From assembly GCF_010993975.1 (NCBI RefSeq), contig NZ_JAACZO010000058.1, positions 141,011 through 205,010 of the forward strand: 64,000 nt of DNA, given 5' to 3'. The position numbers and the translations under genes are program-made. The notes below the pieces were generated by a model. It was not told the DNA's origin and searched no databases. It saw nothing but the letters and a program-made list of their open reading frames with translations. This stretch comes from Halomonas faecis. Its GTDB lineage: Bacteria; Pseudomonadota; Gammaproteobacteria; Pseudomonadales; Halomonadaceae. This document shows, in pieces, positions 9,201-17,948 of the stretch; positions within the stretch are counted from its first letter, which is position 1; each line of letters begins with the position of its first letter.

Positions 9201-10034
9201 TTAGTAGAGAATGATGCGCCCGTCGAAGACGCGTTCGGCCGGGCCGGTCATGGTCAGCGCAGTGGCATCGCCGGACCACGCGATGCGCAGGTCGCCGCCG
9301 CGCAGATGCACGGTGACCGGGCTCTCCAGAAGCCCCTGACGAATGCCGCACGCTACGGCCGCGCAGGCGCCGGTGCCACAGGCCAGCGTCTCGCCGCTGC
9401 CGCGCTCGAAGACGCGCAGGCGTATCTCGTGGGCCGAGACGACCTGCATGAAGCCGACGTTGACGCGGCGGGGAAAGCGCGGGTGACTCTCGATGGCCGG
9501 CCCGAGGCGGGCCACCGGCGCCGTTTCGACGTCATCGACGCGGAGTACGACGTGGGGATTGCCCAGGGAGGCCACGCCGACCTGCAGGGTTTCGTGCGCC
9601 ACCTCCAGCGTGTGGTGCAGCCGGTCCTGCGCCGCCTCGAAAGGTAGCGACTCGGGAGCGAAGCACGGCGTGCCCATCTCCACCGTGACCTGTTCGTCGT
9701 CCTCGACGCGCAGCGTCAGCGGCCCGCCCGCCGTCTCGACGCGGATCTCGCGCTTGTGGGTGAGACGCTGGTCGCGCACGAAACGGGCGAAACAGCGTGC
9801 GCCGTTGCCGCAGTTCTCCACTTCGCTGCCGTCGGCATTGAAGATGCGGTAGCGGAAGTCCATGTCCGGGTCGCGGGGCGGCTCGACGACGAGCAACTGG
9901 TCGAAGCCCACACCGAAGCGGCGGTCGGCGAGGCGCCGTATCTGCTCGTCGCGCAGCCGGGCGCGCTGCGTGACCAGGTCGATCACCATGAAGTCGTTGC
10001 CCAGGCCGTGCATCTTGGTGAAATGCAGCAGCAT
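9201..10034 (-). CDS. dapF: Diaminopimelate epimerase
   Basis: A 277-residue cofactor-independent epimerase converting LL- to meso-diaminopimelate for lysine and peptidoglycan. Both catalytic cysteines are present: Cys75 in [10 protein letters not shown] and Cys219 in [10 protein letters not shown]. The N-terminal [13 protein letters not shown] and the length are typical. The ATG overlaps the lysA stop (ATGA), so lysA and dapF are translationally coupled and put the last two lysine steps together. Confidence 0.97.
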   Translation of the reverse strand: MLLHFTKMHGLGNDFMVIDLVTQRARLRDEQIRRLADRRFGVGFDQLLVVEPPRDPDMDFRYRIFNADGSEVENCGNGARCFARFVRDQRLTHKREIRVETAGGPLTLRVEDDEQVTVEMGTPCFAPESLPFEAAQDRLHHTLEVAHETLQVGVASLGNPHVVLRVDDVETAPVARLGPAIESHPRFPRRVNVGFMQVVSAHEIRLRVFERGSGETLACGTGACAAVACGIRQGLLESPVTVHLRGGDLRIAWSGDATALTMTGPAERVFDGRIILY

Positions 10035-11317
10035 CAGCGTTCCCCCTCGCCGAGGTCGTCAGGCAGCCGCGACTCGCCGGCCCAGAGGTCGGCCAGCGAT
10101 TCGCGCTGGCGGACGACATGGTAGCCGGCGCGATCCACCATGACTTCGGCGGGTCGTGGGCGGCTGTTGTAGTTGGAGGCCATCACGAAGCCGTAGGCGC
10201 CGGCCGAGCGTACCGCGAGCAGATCGCCCTCGGCGATGGCCAGCGCTCGATCCTTGCCGAGGAAGTCGCCGGTCTCGCACACCGGGCCGACCACGTCGTA
10301 GGTGGCGCTGTCGCGCACGGGGCGGGTGTCCACCGGGAGGATCGCCTGCCATGCCTGATAGAGCGAGGGACGAATCAGGTCGTTCATGCCGGCGTCGACG
10401 ATGGCGAAATTCTTGCTCTCGCCTGGCTTGAGGTACTCCACCCGGGTGAGCAGCACTCCGGCGTTGGCGGCGATGGAGCGCCCGGGTTCGAAGAGCAGGG
10501 TGAGTCGCTCGCCGCCCTCCCAGCGTGCCAGGCGTTCGAGCAGCGAGGCGGCGTAGTCGAAGGGTTGCGGTGGGCGCTCGTCGCGGTAGGGCACGCCGAG
10601 CCCGCCCCCCAGGTCGAGGTGCTCGACGTCGATGCCCCGCTCGCGCAGCCGCTCGAGCAGCACCAGCAGGCGGTCCAGGGCATCGAGGAAGGGAGCGAGC
10701 TCGGTGAGCTGCGAACCGATATGGCAGTCGAGCCCGACGATGCGCAGGTGGGGCAGCGTGTCGGCGAGCTCGTAGACTGCCAGCGCCTCGTCCACCGGAA
10801 TGCCGAACTTGTTGTCCTTCAGCCCGGTGGAGATGTAGGGATGGGTGCCGGCGTCGACGTCGGGATTGACGCGCAGCGATACCGGCGCCACGACGCCGTG
10901 GCGTTCGGCAACCCGGTTCAAGCGCTCGAGTTCGGGGCGCGACTCGACGTTGAAGCACTTGATGCCCACCTCCAGGGCTCGGGCCATCTCCGCTTCTTGC
11001 TTGGCCACGCCGGAGAAGACCACCTTGGCGGGGTCGCCGCCAGCGGCCAGCACGCGCTCCAGCTCGCCGACGGAGACGATGTCGAAGCCGGCGCCGAGGC
11101 GGGCTAGCAGGTCGAGCACCGCCAGGTTCGAATTGGCCTTGACCGCATAGCAGATGAGGTGCGGGTGACTGCCCAGTGCCTCGGTGTAGGCGCGGAAATG
11201 GCGGGTGAGCGTGGCCCGCGAGTAGACGTAGCAGGGCGTACCGACCTCGTCGGCGATCCGGGTCAGGGCGACCTGCTCGGCGTAGAGTACGCCGTCGCGG
11301 TAGTCGAAGTGGTCCAT
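10034..11317 (-). CDS. lysA: Diaminopimelate decarboxylase
   Basis: A 427-residue fold-III PLP enzyme that decarboxylates meso-diaminopimelate to L-lysine. The PLP lysine is Lys60 in [10 protein letters not shown]. The HIGSQL segment, GGGLGVPY and the phosphate-binding EPGRSI are visible, and the C-terminal [11 protein letters not shown] carries the substrate-binding Cys-Glu pair. ATG at 11317 (MDHFDYRDG) lies one base beyond the lptM stop. The order lptM-lysA-dapF matches Pseudomonas-like genomes. Confidence 0.96.
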   Translation of the reverse strand: MDHFDYRDGVLYAEQVALTRIADEVGTPCYVYSRATLTRHFRAYTEALGSHPHLICYAVKANSNLAVLDLLARLGAGFDIVSVGELERVLAAGGDPAKVVFSGVAKQEAEMARALEVGIKCFNVESRPELERLNRVAERHGVVAPVSLRVNPDVDAGTHPYISTGLKDNKFGIPVDEALAVYELADTLPHLRIVGLDCHIGSQLTELAPFLDALDRLLVLLERLRERGIDVEHLDLGGGLGVPYRDERPPQPFDYAASLLERLARWEGGERLTLLFEPGRSIAANAGVLLTRVEYLKPGESKNFAIVDAGMNDLIRPSLYQAWQAILPVDTRPVRDSATYDVVGPVCETGDFLGKDRALAIAEGDLLAVRSAGAYGFVMASNYNSRPRPAEVMVDRAGYHVVRQRESLADLWAGESRLPDDLGEGER

Positions 11318-11318
11318 G

Positions 11319-11483
11319 TCAGTCGCTGTCCTCGTCGGCGGGCGTATCCTCAGCGGGAGCGTCGCGGTCGTAGCGCTCGGCGGCAGCCTCGTCGTCGGGC
11401 AGGTAGAGCGGCCCCTTCTGTCCGCAGCCGGCCACGAGCAATGCCGCAAGCAGGGCGGCGCTCAGTGCCAGGCGCGCCGTCAT
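11319..11483 (-). CDS. lptM: Small lipoprotein LptM (YifL family)
   Basis: A 54-residue lipoprotein. A short signal peptide ends in the lipobox LLVAGC, giving a mature N-terminal Cys20, followed at once by the family hallmark [10 protein letters not shown] and then an acidic, disordered tail rich in Asp, Glu and Ala. LptM of E. coli assists LptD/LptE maturation at the outer membrane. The gene starts by ATGA overlap with the argH stop and is followed by lysA after one base, so the argH-lptM-lysA-dapF run behaves as one transcript. Confidence 0.9.
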   Translation of the reverse strand: MTARLALSAALLAALLVAGCGQKGPLYLPDDEAAAERYDRDAPAEDTPADEDSD

Positions 11484-12898
11484 GCCGGACGCTCCAGGTT
11501 GGCCAGGGCGTCGCGGGCCCGCTGGGCGGCGGCGCGCACCTGATCCGGCGCCGTGCCGCCGATGTGGTTGCGGGCGGCCACCGAGCCCTCCAGGGTCAGG
11601 ACCTCGAAGACGTCGGCCTCTATGGCATCGGAGAACTGGCGAAGCTCGGCCAGCGTCATCTCGGAGAGATCCTTGCCCTGTTCGATGCCGAACGCCACCG
11701 ACTGCCCCACGATCTCATGGGCATCGCGAAAGGCCACGCCGCGGCGTACCAGATAGTCGGCCAGGTCGGTAGCGGTGGAGAAGCCGCGGCGGGCGGCTTC
11801 GGCCATGTTCCCGGACTTGGCCTCGATGGCCGGTACCATGTCGGCGAAGGCCTTGAGGCAGTCACGCACCGTGTCGACGCTGTCGAACAGCGGCTCCTTG
11901 TCCTCCTGGTTGTCCTTGTTGTAGGCCAGCGGCTGAGACTTCATCAGCGTCAGCAGGCCCATCAGGTGGCCGTAGACGCGCCCGGTCTTGCCGCGCACCA
12001 GCTCGGGCACGTCGGGGTTCTTCTTCTGCGGCATGATCGATGAGCCGGTGCAGAAGCGGTCGGGCAGGTCGATGAAGTCGAACTGGGCGCTGGTCCACAG
12101 CACCAACTCCTCGCTCATGCGCGACAGGTGCATCAGCAGGATGCTGGCGAAGCCGGTGAACTCGATGGCGAAGTCGCGATCGCTCACCGCGTCGAGCGAG
12201 TTTTCGGCCGGGCGCTCGAAGCCGAGCAGTTCGGCGGTGACGTGACGGTCGATGGGATAGGTGGTGCCGGCCAACGCAGCAGCACCCAGCGGCAGCACAT
12301 TGGCGCGCTTGCGGCAATCCAGCAGCCGCTCGTGGTCACGGGCCAGCATTTCGTGCCACGCCAGCAGGTGGTGGCCGAAAGTGACCGGCTGGGCGGTCTG
12401 CAGGTGGGTGAAGCCGGGCATGATGGTGGCGGCCTCGCGTTCGGCCAGTTCGATCAGCCCCTGACGTAGACGCGTGAGCTCGGCCGCCACGCTGTCGATG
12501 GCATCGCGCAGGTAGAGGCGGATGTCCGTGGCCACTTGGTCGTTGCGCGAGCGGCCGGTGTGGAGCTTCTTGCCGGTGATGCCGATCTTCTCGGTGAGAC
12601 GCGCCTCGATGTTCATGTGCACGTCTTCGAGCGGCACCGACCACTGGAAAGTGCCCGTTTCGATCTCGCTGCGGATCTCGTCGAGGCCGGCCACGATGGC
12701 GTCGCGCTCGTCGTCGGTCAGTACGCCGACCCGCGCCAGCATGGTGGCATGGGCGACGGAGCCCCGGATGTCCTGCAGGGCGAGGCGCTGGTCGAAGTCG
12801 ACCGAAGCGGTGAAGCGTTCGACGAAGGCGTCGGTGGGTTCGCTGAAGCGACCGCCCCAGGACTGATTGGTGCCGGGGTTCGGGGAACTTGGGGTCAT
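11480..12898 (-). CDS. argH: Argininosuccinate lyase
   Basis: A 472-residue homotetrameric lyase that splits argininosuccinate to arginine and fumarate. The superfamily signature [12 protein letters not shown] holds the catalytic serine loop. Other landmarks are [12 protein letters not shown] near the N-terminus, [13 protein letters not shown] and [16 protein letters not shown]. The start at 12898 ([12 protein letters not shown]) is chosen because the upstream in-frame residues are low-complexity and basic. It is divergent from hemC, as in many gammaproteobacteria. Confidence 0.96.
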   Translation of the reverse strand: MTPSSPNPGTNQSWGGRFSEPTDAFVERFTASVDFDQRLALQDIRGSVAHATMLARVGVLTDDERDAIVAGLDEIRSEIETGTFQWSVPLEDVHMNIEARLTEKIGITGKKLHTGRSRNDQVATDIRLYLRDAIDSVAAELTRLRQGLIELAEREAATIMPGFTHLQTAQPVTFGHHLLAWHEMLARDHERLLDCRKRANVLPLGAAALAGTTYPIDRHVTAELLGFERPAENSLDAVSDRDFAIEFTGFASILLMHLSRMSEELVLWTSAQFDFIDLPDRFCTGSSIMPQKKNPDVPELVRGKTGRVYGHLMGLLTLMKSQPLAYNKDNQEDKEPLFDSVDTVRDCLKAFADMVPAIEAKSGNMAEAARRGFSTATDLADYLVRRGVAFRDAHEIVGQSVAFGIEQGKDLSEMTLAELRQFSDAIEADVFEVLTLEGSVAARNHIGGTAPDQVRAAAQRARDALANLERPA

Positions 12899-13304
12899 CG
12901 GCGTGAAATCCTGCGTGTTACTGGGCAACGGAAACGGGTGGTGATGTGCGGACGGGCCGGCGCGGCGGCTTCCGGTCATGGTCTCGCAGTGTACCAGAGT
13001 CGGCGTGACATCAGAGCCCTGGCGGCTCGTTTGGCGATCCATCGGCAGCGCTATGCGCAGGCGCTGGGAACCCATCCAGGGCGCTGCATTGGCCATGCTT
13101 GGCGAATGCGCTCCGCTACGACCCGTTCCCCGGCACCTCGGCGCCATGGGCGATTGTCAATGCCTTGTGTCAGGGGTGCGAGTTTTTCCTGCTCCCCCGG
13201 GTGCTTTATGATGTTGGCAATGATTCGAGATGTCCGCGGTCGCGACCGTCTGCGGCAATTACCGCTCAGTCGGGCCCGTCGGGCCCCAGCATGGGGAGAA
13301 CCAC
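12899..13304. other. Divergent intergenic region argH / hemC
   Basis: About 400 bp separate the two starts. No reading frame here resembles a known protein, and open frames extending argH and hemC upstream are low-complexity. A TATGAT hexamer at 13207-13212 could be a minus-10 element for hemC, but no good minus-35 is seen at the right distance. No strong dyad was recognised. Confidence 0.4.
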
Positions 13305-14243
13305 GTGCGATCCATCGATACGCTGCGTATTGCCACCCGCAAGAGTCAACTGGCCATGTGGCAGGCCGAACACGTTCGTGATCGGCTCATGGCCGAACAC
13401 CCCGGCCTGGAAGTGGAACTGGTCGCATTGTCCACCCGTGGCGACAAGATCCTCGACACGCCGCTGGCCAAGGTGGGCGGCAAGGGGCTGTTCGTCAAGG
13501 AGCTGGAAGAGGCGATCCTCGACGGGCGTGCCGACATTGCCGTGCACTCCATGAAGGACGTGCCCATGCACTTCCCCGAAGGGCTGGGCCTGTCGGTGAT
13601 CCTCGCTGGTGCCGAGCCCACCGATGCCTTCGTTTCCAATGACTACCGCTCGCTGGACGAACTGCCCGAAGGCGCACGCATGGGAACCTCCAGCCTGCGA
13701 CGCGCCCTGCAAATGCGCGAGGCGCGCCCCGACCTGGAGATTCTCAACCTGCGCGGCAACGTCCAGACCCGCCTGGGCAAGCTGGACGCCGGCGATTTCG
13801 ATGCCATCCTGCTCGCCACCTCGGGGCTCAAGCGCCTGGGCCTGGAGGAGCGTATCGCCATGGAGCTGCCGCCCGAGGTATGCCTGCCGGCTTGTGGCCA
13901 AGGGGCCCTGGGCATCGAGTGCCGCATCCACGACCCCGAGCTGATCGGCTTGCTGGCGCCGCTGGATGACTCCAGCACCGCTACCCGGGTGCGTGCCGAG
14001 CGGGCCATGAATACCCGTCTCGAGGGAGGATGCCAGGTACCCATCGGCGGCTACGCGACCTTCGAGAACGACGGCCAGACCCTGTGGTTGCGCGCTCTGG
14101 TCGGCAACCCCGAAGGTACCGAGGTTCTGCGTGCCGAGGGGCGAGGCTCGATCCACGAGCCGGAGGCGCTGGGCATTCGCGTGGCCGAGGATCTGCTCGA
14201 TCAAGGGGCCGGTGAGATCCTTGCCGAGGTCTACGGCGGCTGA
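13305..14243 (+). CDS. hemC: Hydroxymethylbilane synthase (porphobilinogen deaminase)
   Basis: A 312-residue enzyme that polymerises four porphobilinogens to hydroxymethylbilane in heme and cobalamin synthesis. The dipyrromethane cofactor attaches to Cys243 in [13 protein letters not shown], and the catalytic Asp85 is in HSMKDVP. The N-terminal [13 protein letters not shown] is conserved. GTG at 13305 is taken as the start because GGGGAGAA lies just upstream and because it gives the family length; the earlier ATG at 13230 would add 25 unconserved residues. It overlaps hemD by one base. Confidence 0.95.
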   Translation: MRSIDTLRIATRKSQLAMWQAEHVRDRLMAEHPGLEVELVALSTRGDKILDTPLAKVGGKGLFVKELEEAILDGRADIAVHSMKDVPMHFPEGLGLSVILAGAEPTDAFVSNDYRSLDELPEGARMGTSSLRRALQMREARPDLEILNLRGNVQTRLGKLDAGDFDAILLATSGLKRLGLEERIAMELPPEVCLPACGQGALGIECRIHDPELIGLLAPLDDSSTATRVRAERAMNTRLEGGCQVPIGGYATFENDGQTLWLRALVGNPEGTEVLRAEGRGSIHEPEALGIRVAEDLLDQGAGEILAEVYGG

Positions 14244-15034
14244 TGACCGCCTCCCGGCCGGTACTCATCTGCCGTCCGGGCGAACGGGCCCGGGCGTTGG
14301 CTGCCGCCATCCAGGCGGTGGGTTTTCCCGTGGCCCATGTCGAGGCCATGACGCTGGAGACGCTACCCGAGACACCGGCGATGCGCAGCGCCTGGCTCGA
14401 TTTCGATCACTTCCAACGGGTGGTGGTGGTCAGTCCCTTCGCCGGCGAGTGCCTCGCCAAGGCACTCGATCGCTACTGGCCGCAGCTACCGGTGGGCACC
14501 GCCTGGTACGCCGTGGGCCGGGCCACCGCCGCTACGCTCAATGAACGCCTCGGGGTACGCGTCCACGTGCCGCCGGCAGACGCCGGAGAGGACACCAGTG
14601 AGGCGCTGCTGGGCCTGGGGTCGCTGCGTGCGCTCGATGGGCAGCGAGTACTGCTGGTCGCTGGCGAGGGCGGGCGTACGCTGCTCGCCGATGCGCTGTC
14701 GGCCCGCGGTGCGCATGTCACCCGACTGGCGCTCTACCGGCGCTGCCTCGTACCGCCGCCGCCATCCGTGGCGGCGCGCCTGGCGGATGGCGACTTTCGC
14801 GCGCTGGTGATCAGCAGCGGAGAATTGCTGCAACATCTGGCAAGATGGTGCACCGAGTCGACCTTGAACCAACCGCTAATCGTGTCCAGTCGTCGTTTGG
14901 CTACACTGGCCGTCAACCTGGGGTTTTGCGCCCCCGTGGTGGCGTCGGGTGCCACGCCGGCCGCACTGGCCGACGCGGTGGCCGGGGCCTGTCACCCCGA
15001 AGATGCCGATGTCGATCACGAAGATCTCGAATAA
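14243..15034 (+). CDS. hemD: Uroporphyrinogen-III synthase
   Basis: A 263-residue cytoplasmic enzyme that closes hydroxymethylbilane with D-ring inversion. HemD is poorly conserved, but RPGERARALAAAIQAVGF at the start, VVVVSPFAGECLAKAL near residue 55, WYAVGRATAATL near 92 and the second-domain VLLVAGEGGRTLLADAL fit the two-domain fold. Identification also rests on its location: the ATG overlaps the hemC stop, and hemX and hemY follow. Confidence 0.92.
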   Translation: MTASRPVLICRPGERARALAAAIQAVGFPVAHVEAMTLETLPETPAMRSAWLDFDHFQRVVVVSPFAGECLAKALDRYWPQLPVGTAWYAVGRATAATLNERLGVRVHVPPADAGEDTSEALLGLGSLRALDGQRVLLVAGEGGRTLLADALSARGAHVTRLALYRRCLVPPPPSVAARLADGDFRALVISSGELLQHLARWCTESTLNQPLIVSSRRLATLAVNLGFCAPVVASGATPAALADAVAGACHPEDADVDHEDLE

Positions 15035-15047
15035 GGGCTAGCGACTG

Positions 15048-16598
15048 ATGAGCAAACAAACCAACGAGCAGGACGAACGCAAGTCGCCATCCGGCGAGGC
15101 TCAGGGCAGCGAGCGCCGTGAAGCCACCGCCCAGGGCGGCGGCACCGAGGACAAGCGTACCGCAGCGCGTGACAAATCGTCGCAGCAGGATGGAGCCGAC
15201 GACAAGGCGTCCAAGGCACCTCCCAATCGTTCGGGGTCGAGTCGTGATACGCCTGCCGCAAATCCATCGGCGGACCCGGCATCGGCAGGCAAGCAGAGCA
15301 AGCCGGCTCGCGACAGCAAGGCTTCGTCGACTGCCGATAAGTCGGCCGCCAGCAAGGCGAGTACCCAGGCCGACAAGCCACAGGCTGGCAAATCGCCAGC
15401 GAGCCAGTCGGGTGCCCAGGCCGGCAAGTCGCAACCCAGCAAGGCGGCGGACGGCAAGTCCGGCAAGACCGAGCCCCCCCGGTCAGGTGGCGGCTCGGGT
15501 GCCGGCAAGGCCGGCCATGTACCCACCGCCGCCGGCGGTGGCAACGACGGTCGTCGCCAGGGCAGCAAGAGCGGTGCCCTGGCGCTGGTGCTGGTCGTGG
15601 TGCTGGCCCTGGCCGTGGGGTTCTTCGCCCAGCGCATGTGGCAGCGCGTCGACGCCCAGCAGCAGCGCCTGGTCGAACTCGAATCGCGTGCCGACGGTGC
15701 TGCCACTCAGGATGCCCTGGCCGAACTGGAAGCCCGGCTGGAAGAGGGCGAGAGCGAGCGCAATGCCGAGTTGAGCGCCGCCCTCGACGAGCTGGAAGCG
15801 CGGTTCAACGACTACCGAGGTGAAATCGACGGCACCCTGGACCGGGTGCTCGACGAGCTTTCCAGCGAGCAGGAGCCCGATGCCCGCGAGTGGCTGCACG
15901 CCGAGGCCGCCTACCTGCTGCGCCTGGCCAGCCAGCGCTTGCAGCTCGAGCGCGACGTCGAGGGCGCCATCGCCCTGCTGGAGACCGCCGACGAGCGCCT
16001 GAGCGAGGCCGACAATCCCGCACTGCTCTCCGTCCGCCGTTCCATCGCCTCGGAGATCGCCATCCTCGAGGGTGTCCCTCAGGTCGATCGCAGCGGAATC
16101 TACCTGGCCCTCAACGCCCAGCAGGAACGCCTCGCTCAGCTGCCGCTATCCCGCGAGTTGGAGGAGATTCCGGCGCGTTCGGGCATGCAGGAGGCGCCCA
16201 GCGGCGGCTGGCAGCAGCAGCTGTCGCGCTTCGGCGAGGAGCTCAAGGACTTGGTGGTCATCCGCCACCACGACCAGGCGCTGGAGAGTCTGATCAGCCC
16301 GGAACAAGAGTCCTACCTGCGCCAGAGCGTACGCCTGGTGCTCGAGCAGGCCCAGCTGGCGCTGCTCAAGGAAGAGCAGGATCTCTATGAAGCGAGCCTC
16401 GACAAGGCGTTGGCGCTGATCGACGGTTACTATGCCACCGAGCGCGAGGAAGTGCAGGCCGTCACCGATCGCCTGGAGGCGCTCGAGAAGGAGACGATTC
16501 GCCCCGAGCTGCCCGACATCAGCGGTTCCCATGAGGCACTCGAGACCTTCATCGATCGCCGCTTCGGCTCGCGCGACGAGCAGGGAGATGACGCATGA
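15048..16598 (+). CDS. hemX: HemX-like membrane protein with long disordered N-terminus
   Basis: A 516-residue protein anchored by one membrane helix (residues about 177-195, GALALVLVVVLALAVGFFAQ) with a periplasmic coiled-coil and helical domain. Although often annotated as uroporphyrinogen-III C-methyltransferase, no SAM-binding motif is visible, and HemX proteins are of unknown function. The first 176 residues are a low-complexity stretch rich in Lys, Ala, Ser, Gln and Gly, far longer than the corresponding region of E. coli HemX. It follows hemD by 13 bp and overlaps hemY, so it is part of the hemCDXY operon. Confidence 0.88.
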   Translation: MSKQTNEQDERKSPSGEAQGSERREATAQGGGTEDKRTAARDKSSQQDGADDKASKAPPNRSGSSRDTPAANPSADPASAGKQSKPARDSKASSTADKSAASKASTQADKPQAGKSPASQSGAQAGKSQPSKAADGKSGKTEPPRSGGGSGAGKAGHVPTAAGGGNDGRRQGSKSGALALVLVVVLALAVGFFAQRMWQRVDAQQQRLVELESRADGAATQDALAELEARLEEGESERNAELSAALDELEARFNDYRGEIDGTLDRVLDELSSEQEPDAREWLHAEAAYLLRLASQRLQLERDVEGAIALLETADERLSEADNPALLSVRRSIASEIAILEGVPQVDRSGIYLALNAQQERLAQLPLSRELEEIPARSGMQEAPSGGWQQQLSRFGEELKDLVVIRHHDQALESLISPEQESYLRQSVRLVLEQAQLALLKEEQDLYEASLDKALALIDGYYATEREEVQAVTDRLEALEKETIRPELPDISGSHEALETFIDRRFGSRDEQGDDA

Positions 16599-17848
16599 GA
16601 AAGCTGATCCTGATCGTCGTCGTCGGCCTGGCGCTGGGTGCGCTGTTCGGCCAGCTGATGGTTTCCGTACCGGGCTATTGGCTGATACGGGTGGGCGAGA
16701 CGTCCGTGCAGACCTCGTTCTGGTTCGGCCTGGTGCTGCTGCTTGCCGCCTTCCTGGCGTTGCACTTCACCCTGCGCATCCTGGCCCGTCTGTCGCGTCC
16801 GGTCAGCCGCTTCAAGGTATGGAACAGCCGGACCCGCCACCGCAACGCCATGCGGCGAACCGTGCGTGGCTTGGTCGCCTTGGCCGAGGGGCGCTGGAAG
16901 CGCGCCGAGAAGTCGCTGGTCAAGGCGGCGGACGATTCCAGCACGCCGCTGGTCAACTACCTCTCCGCGGCGCTCGCCGCCCACTATCAAGGGCGCTTCG
17001 AGCAGGCCGACACGCTGCTCAAGCGCGCTCATCTGAGCACTCAGGGTGCCGACACCGCCGTGGGGCTGATGCAGGTGCAGCTGATGCTCGACCGTCAGCA
17101 GTACGAGGAAGCGTTGGCCATCCTGACCCGGCTCGATCGACAGCTGCCCAATCACCCTCAGGTGCTCAAGCAGCTCAAACAGGCCTATCTGAGCGTCAAC
17201 GACTGGGAAGGGCTGCGGCGTCTCATGCCGCGGCTGGCTGCCCGGCAGCTGGTTTCTGCCGACGAGCGCAACGAGCTGGAGCTGCGTGCCTACCGCGAGC
17301 TGTTGATTCAGGAGGCGCGCGATCCCAGTCACGTGGAGCGGGTCCGCAACCTGTGGGCCGACATGCCCGACAGCCTGCGCGGCAACGTCGAGCTGATCGC
17401 GCTATACACCGAAGCCCTGGTACGTGGCAAGGAGGAAGGGATCGCCGAGCGCCTGTTGCGCCACTCCCTCAAGGAGCACTGGGACAGTCGTCTGGTGCTG
17501 CGCTACGGACTGCTCAACGTCGACCCCGCTCGTCAGCTGGTTCACGCCGAGAAGTGGCTCCAAGAGCGTCCCAACGATCCCGATCTGCTGCTGACCCTGG
17601 GCCGCCTGTCCCTGCGCAACGCCTACTGGGGCAAGGCGCAGGAGTACTTCGAGGCCAGTCAGCGGCAGCGTCCCAGTGGCGTTGTGTGTGCCGAGCTGGC
17701 GCGCCTTTATGCCAATCTCGGCGAGCACAACAAGAGCCAGCTCTATTATCGCCAGAGCGTGGAGCTGCTCGACAAGTCGTTGCCGTCGCTGCCCCAGCCG
17801 GCAGAGACAGCCACCAACGGTGGAGACAAGGGCCGCAAGGCCAGCTGA
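16595..17848 (+). CDS. hemY: HemY-type TPR membrane protein
   Basis: A 417-residue inner-membrane protein with two N-terminal helices (about residues 3-20 and 38-62), the loop VPGYWLIRVGETSVQTSFWF between them and a C-terminal tetratricopeptide domain. This is the proteobacterial HemY, a scaffold-like protein of the heme operon and not the Bacillus protoporphyrinogen oxidase of the same name. Its ATG overlaps the hemX stop, and AGGGAGAT precedes it. A strong hairpin follows. Confidence 0.92.
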   Translation: MRKLILIVVVGLALGALFGQLMVSVPGYWLIRVGETSVQTSFWFGLVLLLAAFLALHFTLRILARLSRPVSRFKVWNSRTRHRNAMRRTVRGLVALAEGRWKRAEKSLVKAADDSSTPLVNYLSAALAAHYQGRFEQADTLLKRAHLSTQGADTAVGLMQVQLMLDRQQYEEALAILTRLDRQLPNHPQVLKQLKQAYLSVNDWEGLRRLMPRLAARQLVSADERNELELRAYRELLIQEARDPSHVERVRNLWADMPDSLRGNVELIALYTEALVRGKEEGIAERLLRHSLKEHWDSRLVLRYGLLNVDPARQLVHAEKWLQERPNDPDLLLTLGRLSLRNAYWGKAQEYFEASQRQRPSGVVCAELARLYANLGEHNKSQLYYRQSVELLDKSLPSLPQPAETATNGGDKGRKAS

Positions 17849-17883
17849 GCCGGCCAAGCCCCCCTAAACGATGACTCATGCAG

Positions 17884-17912
17884 AGCGGGGCTGCCCATGG
17901 CAGCCCCGCTTG
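17884..17912 (+). terminator. Terminator after hemCDXY
   Basis: A perfect 12-bp stem (AGCGGGGCTGCC with its complement) closes a 3-base loop 36 bp past hemY. Only TT follows, so it is a strong hairpin with a weak U-tract. It also lies 37 bp beyond the stop of the convergent channel gene and could serve both strands. Confidence 0.7.
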
Positions 17913-17948
17913 GCGTTGAAGACTCCGACCACAAGTGGTCTGCGGCAG

